Shown: in pieces, positions 36,283 to 46,926 of the stretch
Layout: each line of letters starts with the position of its first letter
How positions within the stretch are numbered: the first letter of the stretch is position 1
Source of the DNA: Vibrio cidicii
GTDB lineage: Bacteria; Pseudomonadota; Gammaproteobacteria; Enterobacterales; Vibrionaceae
DNA length: 64,000 nt
Direction: 5' to 3'
Assembly: GCF_009763805.1 (NCBI RefSeq)
Contig: NZ_CP046803.1
Location: 310,001-374,000, forward strand
Translations under genes and position numbers: made by a program
The notes under the pieces: generated by a model
Seen by the model: the letters and a program-made list of their open reading frames with translations, nothing else
Databases searched by the model: none
What the model was told of the DNA's origin: nothing

Positions 36283-39200
36283 TTATGGACACGTTACTTC
36301 ATCCCAGAACCAGTTCGATTGTGTTGGTGACTCCCACACGCCCGGGTTGTTTTTCGCCACGAAGCACTTACCGTTATAGATGACGGTATCGCCGCTTTTC
36401 GCTTGCGTTACACCCGGTTGCCATTGAATAACCTCACCCGAGCCTGTGTTTCCACCAGTATCTCCGCCTGTGTTGCCACTGCTGAGATCCGCAAGCGGTA
36501 AGTCTGGCTGCTCAAATTTGAACGCGTAGTCGACTCCGTTGATGTTCACACTGTAGTTCGCTGGGCCAGAAATCGGCAAGTAGTAGACCATGTCCAGTTC
36601 ATAGGTTCCCCCGCAGGCAACTCTTTCCAAGCCGGAAGAGAGAAAGCCACACGGTGCATCACACCATCCAGACCGCCGATATTGTTAGCGCGAGTATGAC
36701 CAGAGGCAATCACTTTCAAACCGCCACCAGACTGATCTTTTGCGTTATCTGGCGCGGAAACAGGAATGTCGAATTGGAACTCCGTTCCACCGGGGATCGC
36801 GGTGCCAGTGTTATTGGTAAAGGTCACTTTCGGGTTGATTGGGTAGTTCTGATCGCCGACTTTAAAGCCGCCCACAGAAACCGCGATATCCACTGTTTGC
36901 GCGGGAACCGCACTGGTTGCGACGGCATTGCCGTAAGGCGTTGCTGACTTGAACTTATCGTAAATCGCTTTGGTCATGGTATTACCCATGTGGTATTCAC
37001 CATTGCCCGAGGCACAAGCTTGTTCCGTCTCGTCGATCGTGGTGCGCTTACCGTTTTCATCAAACACATAACAGCTGTAGTCGCCCGCCAGTTCCCAGAA
37101 CATAATGCCGCCAATCTCTTTGTCGATCACGTAATCCGCTTTGACATTAATCGAGGCTTTATCTTCCGTGGAGAGGAAGACCGATTTTTCCGCGTTCCAC
37201 AACCAAGGTGCGACCGCGACACTGTCATAGTGACGGACGTAGTTGCCGACCAGCTTGTCTTGTGGATCATTGGTAGGGTCAAGCTCATAGGCAGATGCGT
37301 ACGAGCCGAAAATGCCGTTCTCTAGGTTTTTCGCGTGCCACATTGGGTTGGACCCCGCCCCCATCTCATCACCTGCAGCGTTGACATCATGCCACATGTT
37401 ATCGATTCCGGTTGCACCATAGCCACAGTTGTTCTTCTCACCTTCGCCTGTTCCCGGCGCACATTCAGACTGATTTGGCAACGCTGCACGTCCCCACAGA
37501 CCGTTGGTTCCGCCCTTCACACCCTGCCAGCCGCGCGTGTAGTACGGCACACCAATGTTAATGCGTCCTGCTGGCATGGAGCCGCGGAAATAGTGGTAAG
37601 CCCAGTCAGTGTTAAGGTAACCAATACCGCCGTACTGCGCCGTGCCATACACATTCCACTGTGCCAACTCAGAGTCTTCGCCTGTGTCAAACAGCGCCGC
37701 GTTGTGGCCAACGTGATCGTTCCACGCACCATGCAGGTCATAAGACATGATGTTGACGTAGTCGAGATACTTGGTGACATCGAACGTTTCCATACCGCGC
37801 AGCAGATAACCCGATGAAGGTGCCGCGATGGTCAACATGTAGTGGTGACCATCTTGCGCCGAGGCTTGATCGAGTTTTTCACGCAGTACTCGCATCAACT
37901 CTTGGTAAGAGGCCCAGAGATACTTACGACGTGGTTCCATAAAGGCTTTATCGTCTGGGTTACCCGCACCAGCCATGGAGGTTGGGTATTCGTAATCGAT
38001 GTCCACACCATCAAACTTGTACTTGCGGATCATTTCGACGGCGGACGCAGCGAATTTCTCGATACCTGCGTGGTTAATCGAACCATCCGCATTCGTCGTC
38101 ATGCTGTAGAAACCGCCATCGGCCACACGACTGCCATCTTCAGCGAAGTGACCGCCGGTTTCGGCCCAACCACCAATTGAAATCAGCGTCTTAACACCAT
38201 ATTTCTGTTTGTAGGTAGCCAGTGCACCAAAATGGCCTTTAAAGCCCAAGGTTGGATCAATTTCGACACCCGGCCACTCTTTACCCACCGCGGCGTTATT
38301 GGGATCATTGACGTTACCAACATTGACTTTGCCATCAGAGCCAATGCTGACAAACGCATAGTTGATGTGCGTCAGTTGTTCCCACGGAATGTCTTTGACC
38401 AGATAAGCGGCTTGCGGATCGTCGCCACTACGCCAACTGGTGAAGTAACCAATCACACGGCGAGGATGATCGGCGCCCATTTTTTCGCGGCCTTCCTCGT
38501 CATACACAGTACAGTAAGGTACGTTAACCCCCTCGGTCTGGTACAAACCATCCGGACGACACGATGCCACGGTCGCCGCACCGTTTACTTTGAGCGTTTG
38601 CGCCGCAGAGTCAGTCGTTGCGCCAAGATTATCGGTCGCACGAGCGAACACAGACAGGGATCCCGCTTGAGTAGTGGTGTAGTCGAGAGAATAAGGAGCA
38701 GTCGCCGCCGTACCGACCAGCACGCCGCCAACAAAAAAGTCAACTTTCTCAACCGTACCATCGCTGTCTGCGGCATTTGACGTTAAGGTCACCACAGCAC
38801 CTTGCTCAACTGTCGTTGCAGACAGAGCCAGCTCAACCGTTGGCGCATTGTTGCCCGGTTGCGTCGATTCGACCGTCAACGTAACTTTGCTTGGCTGGCT
38901 AGCGGCGCCTTTATCATCATAAGCGACTGAGCTGAACGTGTGCGCGCCAGCTGTCGCCGTCCAGGTTGCAGAGAAAGGCGCAGAGCTGTCTTGACCAACA
39001 ACCACTCCATCGACGAAAAACGCCACTTTTGCCACCAAGCCATCTTGATCTGCTGCGTTGGCTGACAATACAACCACATCACCCTCTTTCACCACATCAG
39101 TAGAGAGTGGTGAGGTCAATGAGGTCGTTGGAGCTTGGTTTACGGGATCAACCGGGCCGCCATCACACGCGCCAAGCGCTTTCCACTGCGCCCAGTCGCC

Positions 39201-39422
39201 TGAAAATTCGGCAGGGTCATTATTTTGTGTCCAGTAGCGGGCCTCGTAAGCTTGCCCTTGGTGCTGTACTTTATCGCCTCCGGTATAAACCGTTGCAGAG
39301 TTCCATTCTTGCAATGGCGAGCAGTCAACGGCGGCGTAGCTGTTGAAGGCCATCAAACATGAAGCCGTTAGGGTACTGAGTGTAAAGACACTCTTGGCGG
39401 CTTTTCCATTCTTTAAGCGCAT
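36283..39422 (-). CDS. Modular GH18 chitinase, ChiA-like (one-base frameshift)
   Basis: Secreted chitinase. A signal peptide ends near NSYA-AVDC. Then come a CBM5/12-type chitin-binding domain (about 33-88), two Ig-like (Big) repeats starting [11 protein letters not shown] and [10 protein letters not shown] (about 96-280), and the GH18 barrel with DGVDIDYE (471-478, catalytic Glu478). A further module and a C-terminal CBM5/12 domain ([20 protein letters not shown]) follow. The last about 100 residues are in another frame. The coding GGGGG at 36608-36612 lacks one G; with six, [14 protein letters not shown] reads on and the product is 1,046 residues. The break would remove the terminal binding domain, not catalysis. 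No chitin genes are adjacent. Confidence 0.9.
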
Positions 39423-39785
39423 ACTTGCTTTTCCTTAAGTGATTGTTTCAACGTGAATCTGTCAGCGAATTTTCGTTTCGACGACTTATATTTCATCGTG
39501 AAATAACTTAAGTACAAGATGGAATTTTCACACCTATTAATTGCGATATTTATAAATTGACTCGCAAGAAAGCAGTGCAAACGTGCAACAGGATCGATCT
39601 TATTTTGTACCGACAACTAATTTCTGATTAATTTCGTACACTTAAATAATCTGGAAAAATCGTTCCTAAAACGCGCTTTTGAGTATATCTCTCTATGAAT
39701 AAGCCCATCACTAATACATTATTGTGCAATATGTTTTATAGGTGCTGCATATCAGATAAAACGCGGTCATTGGGATGACACATTT
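39423..39785. other. Chitinase upstream region
   Basis: 360 AT-rich bases between the AraC gene and the chitinase gene, both on the minus strand. TTTCATCGTGAAA (39491-39503) is a short palindrome about 70 bases before the chitinase start and a possible operator. No gene is seen. Confidence 0.45.
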
Positions 39786-40673
39786 CTATGCTGCAACGCT
39801 GCCACTCGGCGTTTCATTGAAGTGTCTTTTGTATTCGCGGCTAAATTGAGAAGTGCTGGTATAGCCGACCATTCTCGCCGCATCGTTGACCCGACGCCCT
39901 TCAAGTTTAATCAGTTCACGCGCCTTATTAAGCCGCACCTTTTTGATGTACTGAATTGGCGACTCTAAAGTAACGGAGCGAAAAGCGTTATGGAAAGCAG
40001 AAACGCTCATGTTGGCTTCGGCCGCCAAACCTTGAACCGTCATTGCGTTGGGGTAATCCTGATGTACTTTTTCCAGCACACGGGCAATTTTTGAGTAGAA
40101 GCCCTCTTTTTGAGCTAGTTCAAACAACACGTACCCTTCTTGGCTAAGCAAAGCGCGAAATACGATCTCTTCAAGCAAAGATTCACCGAGCATTTCACTT
40201 TCAACATCATCACAAAGTGCGCGCATGAGGCGTTTACAAACATCCAGCATCCGATCATCCATCTTGACTGACTTCAAACCGCAAGCTTCTTGACTCACAG
40301 GTACGCCAGTACGGTAGTTGAGGCTTTCCAGTTTATGCACCATTTTTTGCAGCAAGGGCAAAGGAATATCGACTGAAATACCCAGCAGTGGCTGATGCTC
40401 GGAAGCAAACGCCTCACACTCCAAAGGCATCGGCACGCCCACCACCAAATAATCATTCGGTCCATAGCAAACTGGCGTATCACCAATGTGGATATTTTTG
40501 CATCCCTGACCAAGCACTATGATTCCAGACTGATAAACAAATGGCTGGCGCGAATTTCCTCGGCTACTGCGATAAAACCACACGCCGGGGATTGGCGTCT
40601 GTGTGATCCCTTCCAAGCTGCTTAAGCCACGGCACTCCACATAGCTCTGCATTATCTCTGCCAATGTTTTCAT
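39786..40673 (-). CDS. AraC-family regulator, YqhC-like
   Basis: 295-residue activator with an N-terminal AraC_N-type domain (about 1-190) and two C-terminal helix-turn-helix motifs (MTVQGLAAEANMSVSAFHNA and RRVNDAARMVGYTSTSQFSR). The layout matches E. coli YqhC, which activates the aldehyde reductase gene yqhD. Here it is divergent from a yqhD-like gene with 130 bases between starts, so the same pair is conserved: YqhC senses reactive aldehydes such as glyoxal and turns on their reduction. It is not obviously a chitinase regulator although the chitinase follows it. Confidence 0.85.
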   Translation of the reverse strand: MKTLAEIMQSYVECRGLSSLEGITQTPIPGVWFYRSSRGNSRQPFVYQSGIIVLGQGCKNIHIGDTPVCYGPNDYLVVGVPMPLECEAFASEHQPLLGISVDIPLPLLQKMVHKLESLNYRTGVPVSQEACGLKSVKMDDRMLDVCKRLMRALCDDVESEMLGESLLEEIVFRALLSQEGYVLFELAQKEGFYSKIARVLEKVHQDYPNAMTVQGLAAEANMSVSAFHNAFRSVTLESPIQYIKKVRLNKARELIKLEGRRVNDAARMVGYTSTSQFSREYKRHFNETPSGSVAA

Positions 40674-40803
40674 TCATCCCCTCCACACAATTTTTGTAGT
40701 AATAGGCAAAATAATTCGAGTTTTAGGCCTGCAAATATCCAACACTCTGGACTATTATGCAACAACAAAAGCAAGACAAGTCAAACCAAGCAAGAGGTGA
40801 AGC

Positions 40804-41953
40804 ATGAAGTTTTCTTACTCCAACCCAACTCAGATTTTTTTTGGTCAAGGGCAAATTAGCGCTATCACTCGCGCGCTGGACCCGCAAGCGAAAGTTCTGG
40901 TGATCTACGGTGGCGGATCTATTAAGAAGAACGGCGTTTATGACCAAGTGGCCAGTGCCCTAGAGGGATTTGACTGGGTGGAGTTTTCGGGTGTCGAACC
41001 CAATCCGACCAAGGAAACCTTGGACAAAGCGGTTCACATTGTGAAACAGCAGCAGATCAACTTTATTCTGGCCGTGGGCGGTGGTTCAGTAATTGACGGT
41101 TCTAAGTACGTGGCGGCGGCAGCAAAATACGAGGGCGATGGCTGGGACATTTTGACGGGCAAGCATCAGGTGAACAGTGCAACGCCACTGGGCGCGGTAC
41201 TAACCTTGCCTGCAACGGGCTCTGAATCCAACTCCGGCGCGGTGATCACCAAAGCCGAAACGCAAGATAAGCTGGCTTTCCTTAGCCCTTACGTGCAGCC
41301 TAAATTTGCGGTCATGGATCCTGATGTGATGAAAACGCTGCCTGAAAAACAGCTTCTGAACGGCATTGTCGATGCGTGGGTACACGTGTGTGAGCAGTAC
41401 ATCACTCGCCCAAGCGGAGCGATGGTGCAAGACGCATACGCCGAAGCGCTTCTCAAAACATTGAAAAAGCTTGGTGAGCGCTTTGCCGATCGCGACAGCG
41501 ATGAATGGCGCGCCAACCTGATGTGGGCGGCCAACCAAGCTCTGAACGGTTTGATCGGCAGTGGTGTACCACAGGATTGGGCAACGCACATGATTGGTCA
41601 TGAACTGACCGCGCTGTGGCATGTTGACCACGCTCGTTTCTCTGGCCATTGTTCAGCCTTCTCTGCTACGTAACCAGATCGAGTTCAAACGCGCGAAACT
41701 GGAACAGATGGGTCGTGAAGTGTTTGCCTTACAAGGCGATGAACAGTTGGCAGAGCGCACGATTGATGCGATTGAAGCCTTCTACCACAGCATGGGCATT
41801 GCCACTCAACTTACCGAACATGGTGACGACAAAGAAGCTGCGATTGATGCGGTGATCAACCAACTGAACAACCACGGCATGGTGGCATTAACGGAGAACC
41901 AATCCGTGACACCAACTGAAGTAAAACAGATCCTAACGGCGGCAATTGCTTAG
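40804..41953 (+). CDS. yqhD: NADPH-dependent iron-type aldehyde reductase, YqhD-like (one-base frameshift)
   Basis: Group III metal-dependent alcohol dehydrogenase reducing short aldehydes with NADPH. The nucleotide-binding GGGSI and AVGGGSVIDGSK, TLPATGSESNSG, and the metal-binding HMIGHELTALW and VDHA are present. The frame breaks at TTT 41637-41639; removing one T gives VDHARSLAIVQPSLLRNQIE and 382 residues. It is divergent from the YqhC-like regulator. AGAGGTGAAGC precedes the ATG. Confidence 0.88.
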
Positions 41954-42007
41954 TTCTTCGATGGCATTATTTGTCGGCAAATCAATGAGACACTATTTCG
42001 TGTACAA

Positions 42008-42031
42008 AAAAGCCCGCTAGCGGGCTTTTTA
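42008..42031. terminator. Bidirectional terminator between yqhD and the S4 gene
   Basis: AAAAAGCCCGCTAGCGGGCTTTTT is a perfect palindrome between two convergent genes. Confidence 0.8.
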
Positions 42032-42036
42032 TAAGG

Positions 42037-42564
42037 TTAGAAAAAATCAATCGAATTGCGACCACTGCTTGGATCGCGCGTCGCTTGTGGTTTCTCTGTT
42101 TTCTTCCCTTTACCCGCCGCTTGAGAAAGCGCGTTCTTCTGCGCTTTTCGTTCTTTGTGCGCCGCTTTGCGGCCTGTGGATTTGGGGCCCGTCCCTTTGG
42201 GTTTAGCCGCTTTATTTTGACGAGACTTTTCTTTACGTGCAGTGGCTAGCGGCTTTTCTGCTTCTTGCTCCATCGCTTCTGGTTCAATCACAGGCGCATC
42301 GCACACTACCACGTAGTATTCCTGATTGAACTCAAAAAAATCCCCATCGTACATTTTGCGGCGTTTACGCGTTTCCAATTCGCCGTTCACTGCCACATAG
42401 CCTTCGGCGATCACATGTTTCGCTTCACCGCCACCGCTCACCAAGTTGGCAATTTTGAACACTTTATACAGTTCAATCGGTTGACTGGAGACTTCAATAC
42501 CAATCGCTTCTATTTCTATCTCTTCAGCGCAATCGGCATCGTCATAAGGGTAGTCTTGAGTCAT
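42037..42564 (-). CDS. S4-domain RNA-binding protein
   Basis: 175-residue protein. After an acidic N-terminus there is an S4-like RNA-binding fold (ELYKVFKIANLVSGGGEAKH, VAVNGELETRKRRK; about 30-95), as in E. coli YbcJ. A Lys/Arg/Ala-rich tail (about 110-175) is probably disordered and binds RNA. This long basic tail is absent in YbcJ (about 70 residues). Such proteins may act on ribosomal or transfer RNA, but no reaction is known. Confidence 0.82.
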   Translation of the reverse strand: MTQDYPYDDADCAEEIEIEAIGIEVSSQPIELYKVFKIANLVSGGGEAKHVIAEGYVAVNGELETRKRRKMYDGDFFEFNQEYYVVVCDAPVIEPEAMEQEAEKPLATARKEKSRQNKAAKPKGTGPKSTGRKAAHKERKAQKNALSQAAGKGKKTEKPQATRDPSSGRNSIDFF

Positions 42565-42742
42565 GTGTTTATCTCGTTACAGAATTTGCCGCAGTTTAAA
42601 CTGATAACCTGCCAACCTCAAACGAAATAGCTGAAACCAACTCGCGGCCTTGTTCATCGTCGATCTTCCAGAAATGAAATTCCCATGCTAAGAGACGTAA
42701 TGAGCTAAAGTTAAATAAAACTCGGGCAGATGAAGAGGGATT

Positions 42743-43549
42743 ATGCGGAAATCCAATAAGATAGGCTGGCAACTGTTGATCGGGCTGAGCACACTGGCAA
42801 CGACCTCGCACGCGCATTCCACCCAAGTGATCATCTACAGTGACGACGCCTACCCGCCTTACAGTTATCAAATTCAGGGTAAAGCAACCGGCATCTATCC
42901 CGATATTTTGCGCCAAGTCTTTGAAAAAATGCCAGAGTTTACCGTCATCATTAAACCCGTGCCATTCAAGCGCGGTTTACGCTTGCTGGAAACCGGCAAA
43001 GGTTTTGCTTTGTTTCCTCCCTACAAATATCCAAATCGCCGTCTGTACGTAAACCCTTATTCAACGCCGATATTGAAAGAAGAGGTGGTGGTGTACTGTC
43101 ACAACGACGTCAAGCTTCCCAATGGGCTAGAGTTGACGCGTTGGCCACAAGACTTTTACGGTAAGACTATCGGAATTAATGCCGCTTTCTCCATCGGCGG
43201 AGAGGCTTTCTGGCAGGCAGATCGCGATGGCAAACTGCGCGTCGAAGAAGCCAAGGATAATCAAGAAAACATTCTGAAGATGCGGGCCAAACGCATCGAT
43301 TGCTACATCAATGATAAACTCTCCATCGCTTGGGAGATAAAACGCCTGAAGCAATCTGGGCGCATTGGCAAAAGCGAGTATTTTCAACTTGCTGCAATCG
43401 TGAGCACAGAATATGGCTATCTCGGTTACACCGCCTACGCGGAAGATTTTCCCTACAAGGAAAAGTTTGTGGCACAATTTGACCGAATATTACTCGACCT
43501 ACAACAAGCTGGCGTGGTCGAGCAGGTGATTCGCACCTACACCGATTAA
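42743..43549 (+). CDS. Family 3 extracellular solute-binding protein, orphan
   Basis: 268-residue periplasmic binding protein. A Sec signal of about 24 residues ends TTSHAHS. The SBP_bac_3 fold follows with IIYSDDAYPPYSYQIQGKAT and GIYPDILRQVFEKMPEF. No permease or ATPase gene is nearby, and many such orphans in vibrios act as sensory inputs or bind amino acids. The ligand is unknown. It is upstream of, but probably separate from, the EEP nuclease gene. Confidence 0.82.
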   Translation: MRKSNKIGWQLLIGLSTLATTSHAHSTQVIIYSDDAYPPYSYQIQGKATGIYPDILRQVFEKMPEFTVIIKPVPFKRGLRLLETGKGFALFPPYKYPNRRLYVNPYSTPILKEEVVVYCHNDVKLPNGLELTRWPQDFYGKTIGINAAFSIGGEAFWQADRDGKLRVEEAKDNQENILKMRAKRIDCYINDKLSIAWEIKRLKQSGRIGKSEYFQLAAIVSTEYGYLGYTAYAEDFPYKEKFVAQFDRILLDLQQAGVVEQVIRTYTD

Positions 43550-43575
43550 CGCCTATCTTGAGGAGTGGTTTGTCC

Positions 43576-44501
43576 TTGATCACACTGGCAACTTGTAACC
43601 TTTTGAATTATTTAGCTCCCCGGGGGCTTTTTACGATTTCAGTAATATTCTGACCTTAGAAGAGTGGCAAAAAAAGCAGACTTGGTTAAAACAAAAACTG
43701 CTGGAGATAAATGCCGATGTGCTCGCGTTTCAGGAAGTCTTCAGTCCGGACGAGTTACAACAGTTGTGCCAGACACTGGGTTACAGCCATTTTGCTGTGG
43801 TTGATAAGCCCGATGTCAGCGACGAATTTATTTATACTTCCCCTGTATTAGCACTGGCTTCACGCTATCCGCTGCTTTCGGTTGATCCTGTGGTGCCCGA
43901 AAGCCAGCAGTTGACACAGTTGGGTGCAAATGGTGAGTTTACTTTTAGCCGCACGCCACTGCATGCGGTTGTCGACTTGCCCCATATTGGGCCATGCCAC
44001 TTTATCGTGGTGCATTTTAAGTCTCAACGCCCTACTTTGCTGCAAAATGGGTCAGAGGATGCTCAGATGCAGGTTGCTGGAAGCTGGTTGTCCACCATAC
44101 AAAGAGGTTGGGAAGCGCTATTACTGCGTCAATATCTGGTTGAAATTTACCTGAGTTTCGCTCAGCCGATGGCAGTACTGGGCGATTTTAACACGCACTT
44201 AAACAGTATCGAGCTACGCCCTTTGCTCGACACCAGCCAAACGCCGCTCATGCAAGATATTCGTCAGCTTGTCTCTTCTTCAGGCACCCAAACTTGGCCG
44301 CCGACCCACTATCATGGAGAGTTTGGACTGACGATTGACTACATTTTGCTTTCTGAAGAATTTTTCCCCAGCAACGCCGAGAAAATCGCCAACGTAAGCC
44401 AAGTTTCCGTTTGGGATCAGCATTTAGTCAGCCCCAACTTTGCTGATGACCAGTTCGCCAGCGACCACGCATTTGTCTCTGTCACCTTGTCATTGCTTTG
44501 A
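43576..44501 (+). CDS. Endonuclease/exonuclease/phosphatase family protein (one-base frameshift)
   Basis: EEP-fold hydrolase, a family of Mg-dependent phosphodiesterases acting on DNA, phosphoinositides or other phosphoesters. The family motifs are visible: ATCNLLNYLA (N), LAFQEVF (catalytic Glu), VLGDFNTHLNS (Asp/Asn) and DHAFVSVTL (His). The first 14 residues are in another frame. The CCCC run at 43618-43621 lacks one C; with five, LNYLAPPGAFYDFSNI reads through and the product is 308 residues. The TTG at 43576 has GAGGAG about ten bases upstream. The substrate is unknown. Confidence 0.8.
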
Positions 44502-44512
44502 TGTTACCAACC

Positions 44513-45493
44513 CTACATCCTGCGCACGATTTTACGTGGGATCAGCTCAACTCCCGGTTTGTAGCGTTTGGCCGAGGCGTTGAGTGCCAGTTCCAGTGCG
44601 CTGTCGGCAATCAACTCAAACTGTTGTGGTAATGAGTTCACTTTAAACGGCAGAAAATCCAACAAGCGATTGTCACCAAAGGTGGCCAGTTTTAACGAGC
44701 CAATCAACTCCGGTTCTTCGAGAAGCACATCCAATACACCTTCTAAAAGTGTGTAAGAGGTTGTGATGATGGCGTCGGGAACGCGATTTTGCGCTATCCA
44801 TAAGCGCATGATTCGATAACCCTCATCGCGATGAAAATGCTCTCCATAGGCAGATTGCGCCGCTTTCCCCCACTTGCGCAGCGCCGATTCATACCCCTGG
44901 TGACGCTCGCGCGAAATGGTCAACTCGGGCAAAGCACCCAGCAAACCTATGGTGTGTATCTCATCACTCACTAATGAACTGGTGAGCTCGAATGCCGCGC
45001 CAAAATCTTCACTCACAACGCAACTGAAGTGCTCATCGTCTAAAGGACGGTCGAGCGCGATCACTGGCGTTCCCGCTTTCTGCATCTTGAGGTAGTAGTC
45101 ATTAGCATCCGGCATACTGGTCGCGACAAACAGTGCATCAATGCGTCGACTCACCAGCGCTTCGGCCACTTTTTGTTCGGTGTCGGGGTCATCGTCAGAA
45201 CAGCCAATCAAAATTTGGTAGCCCGCTTTGCGCGAGTTTTGCTCAAGCAGTTTCGCCAGCCGCGCATAACTGGTGTTTTCGAGATCGGGAATAATCAAAC
45301 CAAAGGATCGCGAGTTCCCTGCTCTTAGGGACGATGCCGCATGATCGGGGCGAAAATTGTACTCTTCCACCACCGCCATCACTTTCATTTGCGTCTTTTC
45401 GCTGATCCGATATTTCTGCGCTTTGCCATTAATGACATAGCTGGCTGTGGTCTTAGATACACCAGCCAACTTGGCGATTTCATCTAGGGTCAT
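44513..45493 (-). CDS. cra: Catabolite repressor/activator, LacI family (FruR/Cra)
   Basis: 326-residue LacI-family regulator. The helix-turn-helix MTLDEIAKLAGVSKTTASYV and hinge match E. coli Cra closely, as do PDLENTSYARLA and LATFGDNRLLDFLPF. Cra responds to fructose-1-phosphate and represses fruBKA. It is divergent from that operon, with three matching operators between them. I chose ATG 45493 because MTLDEIAKLAG is the Cra N-terminus; a GTG at 45502 is also in frame. Whether it is the global Cra or a local fructose regulator cannot be told from this window. Confidence 0.9.
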   Translation of the reverse strand: MTLDEIAKLAGVSKTTASYVINGKAQKYRISEKTQMKVMAVVEEYNFRPDHAASSLRAGNSRSFGLIIPDLENTSYARLAKLLEQNSRKAGYQILIGCSDDDPDTEQKVAEALVSRRIDALFVATSMPDANDYYLKMQKAGTPVIALDRPLDDEHFSCVVSEDFGAAFELTSSLVSDEIHTIGLLGALPELTISRERHQGYESALRKWGKAAQSAYGEHFHRDEGYRIMRLWIAQNRVPDAIITTSYTLLEGVLDVLLEEPELIGSLKLATFGDNRLLDFLPFKVNSLPQQFELIADSALELALNASAKRYKPGVELIPRKIVRRM

Positions 45494-45563
45494 TGTTCTC
45501 ACCTTAATCTGTGCGCCGGATCATAGAATCCGCTTCTTGATCTTAAACTCGGTTGAATTATAC

Positions 45564-45579
45564 GCTGAATCGATTCAGT
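45564..45579. promoter_or_regulatory. FruR/Cra operator 1
   Basis: GCTGAATCGATTCAGT is a near-perfect palindrome matching the Cra consensus (TGAATCNNTTCA core). It lies about 70 bases before the cra start and probably mediates autoregulation. Confidence 0.8.
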
Positions 45580-45585
45580 ATAAAA

Positions 45586-45601
45586 GCTGAAAGGATTCAG
45601 C
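45586..45601. promoter_or_regulatory. FruR/Cra operator 2
   Basis: GCTGAAAGGATTCAGC is a palindrome of the same type, with its centre 22 bases, about two helical turns, from that of site 1. Confidence 0.75.
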
Positions 45602-45704
45602 AAACTTTGAAAGTTGTCTTAACTCAAGCTTAACTTGACAACAAAGTGCACAGCATGGGTATTCATAGGAAAAGTACTCTTTGCTGAATTTTTTTAAACA
45701 ATTT

Positions 45705-45720
45705 GCTGAATCGGTTCAGC
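45705..45720. promoter_or_regulatory. FruR/Cra operator 3
   Basis: GCTGAATCGGTTCAGC matches the Cra consensus and lies 66 bases before the fruB start. A half-site GCTGAAT is at 45683. Together with sites 1 and 2 this could allow looping over the 290-base region. Confidence 0.85.
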
Positions 45721-45786
45721 TGAAGATACAGCACTAGACTAAGAACCGAACCATGAACGAGTGCCAAACAAAGGCTAAGAGGCAAC

Positions 45787-46914
45787 ATGCTTAAACTCAA
45801 TGAATCAGATATCACTCTACAACAGAGTGCCGAAAACAAACTGGACGCCATCCGCCACATTGCAGCGGCTTTAACCAACAAAGGCCTTGTTGCCGAAGGG
45901 TATGTACAAGGCATGCTCAATCGTGAAGGACAAAACTCGACATTTCTCGGTAACGGCATCGCCATTCCACATGGCACCACCGATACACGTGATTTGGTCA
46001 AACAGACTGGAGTGGCGGTTTACCACTTCCCACAAGGAGTCGACTGGGGTGATGGTAACACCGCTTATCTAGCGATTGGGATTGCTGCCAAATCCGACGA
46101 ACACTTAGGCATTTTGAAGCAACTCACCAAAGTGCTGAGCGCAGATGGTGTTGAAGCGCGTTTAAAGCAAGCCTCCAGCGCCAAAGAGATCATCGCGCTA
46201 TTAAATGGTGAAGTGCAACTTGAAGCGGAATTTGACGCCGCATCTATCCAGTTGCAATTCCCTGCCAGCGATATGGTGCAGATGAGTGCAGTGGCTGGCG
46301 GTTTACTGAAAAACAGTGGTTGCAGCGATGCCAGTTTTGTTGCGGATTTAGTCACCAAAACACCAACCCACCTTGGTGGCGGTTTGTGGTTGGTCGGCAG
46401 CCATGTCGGTGTCTCTCGTACTGCGGTTTCTTTTGTCACCACAGCCAATCACTGTGAATACAGCAACCTGCCAGTTAAAGGTCTGCTGGCGTTTTCTGCC
46501 TGTAACGATGCACACCAACCCATTCTGGCCAATCTTACCCAGCTTGTGTTCGACAAACAACAATCGACTCTGCTAAGCGCCAGCGCAGAGCAAGTCATCG
46601 CGCTGTTGAAAGGCGAAGAAAGCAACGCGGCCAGCGCTGACAATGTCGCGGTGTTTAAAATCAAAAATGCTCACGGCCTGCATGCCAGACCAGGTGCAAT
46701 GTTGGTGGCTGAAGCGAAGAAGTTTGAATCCACTATCAAAGTATCGAACCTCAACGGTGACGGTTCTATCGTTAACGCCAAGAGCTTAATGAAAGTGATT
46801 GCGCTGGGTGTCAAACACGGCCACCAGTTGCAGTTCACCGCCGAAGGCCCAGACGCACCGCAAGCACTAGAAGCGATTGGTGTCGCTATCTCATCAGGCT
46901 TGGGTGAAGGCTAA
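45787..46914 (+). CDS. fruB: Fructose PTS diphosphoryl transfer protein (EIIA-HPr, FPr)
   Basis: 375-residue FruB. The N-terminal EIIA domain (about 1-145) has the phospho-His motif GIAIPHGTTD, a central linker domain follows, and the C-terminal HPr domain (about 285-375) has NAHGLHARPGAML with its active His. It passes phosphate from Enzyme I or HPr to FruA. It is first in fruB-fruK-fruA, and controlled by Cra operators upstream. The ATG has AGAGGC ahead. Confidence 0.93.
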   Translation: MLKLNESDITLQQSAENKLDAIRHIAAALTNKGLVAEGYVQGMLNREGQNSTFLGNGIAIPHGTTDTRDLVKQTGVAVYHFPQGVDWGDGNTAYLAIGIAAKSDEHLGILKQLTKVLSADGVEARLKQASSAKEIIALLNGEVQLEAEFDAASIQLQFPASDMVQMSAVAGGLLKNSGCSDASFVADLVTKTPTHLGGGLWLVGSHVGVSRTAVSFVTTANHCEYSNLPVKGLLAFSACNDAHQPILANLTQLVFDKQQSTLLSASAEQVIALLKGEESNAASADNVAVFKIKNAHGLHARPGAMLVAEAKKFESTIKVSNLNGDGSIVNAKSLMKVIALGVKHGHQLQFTAEGPDAPQALEAIGVAISSGLGEG

Positions 46915-46926
46915 AAGGTGGCGAGC

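Noticed and set aside
38232..38780. 182-codon plus-strand frame inside the chitinase gene
   Set aside because: It lies antisense to the conserved GH18 and Ig-like coding sequence, has no ribosome site and no recognisable motif. It is a reading-frame shadow, as are the neighbouring antisense frames at 37335 and 36990.
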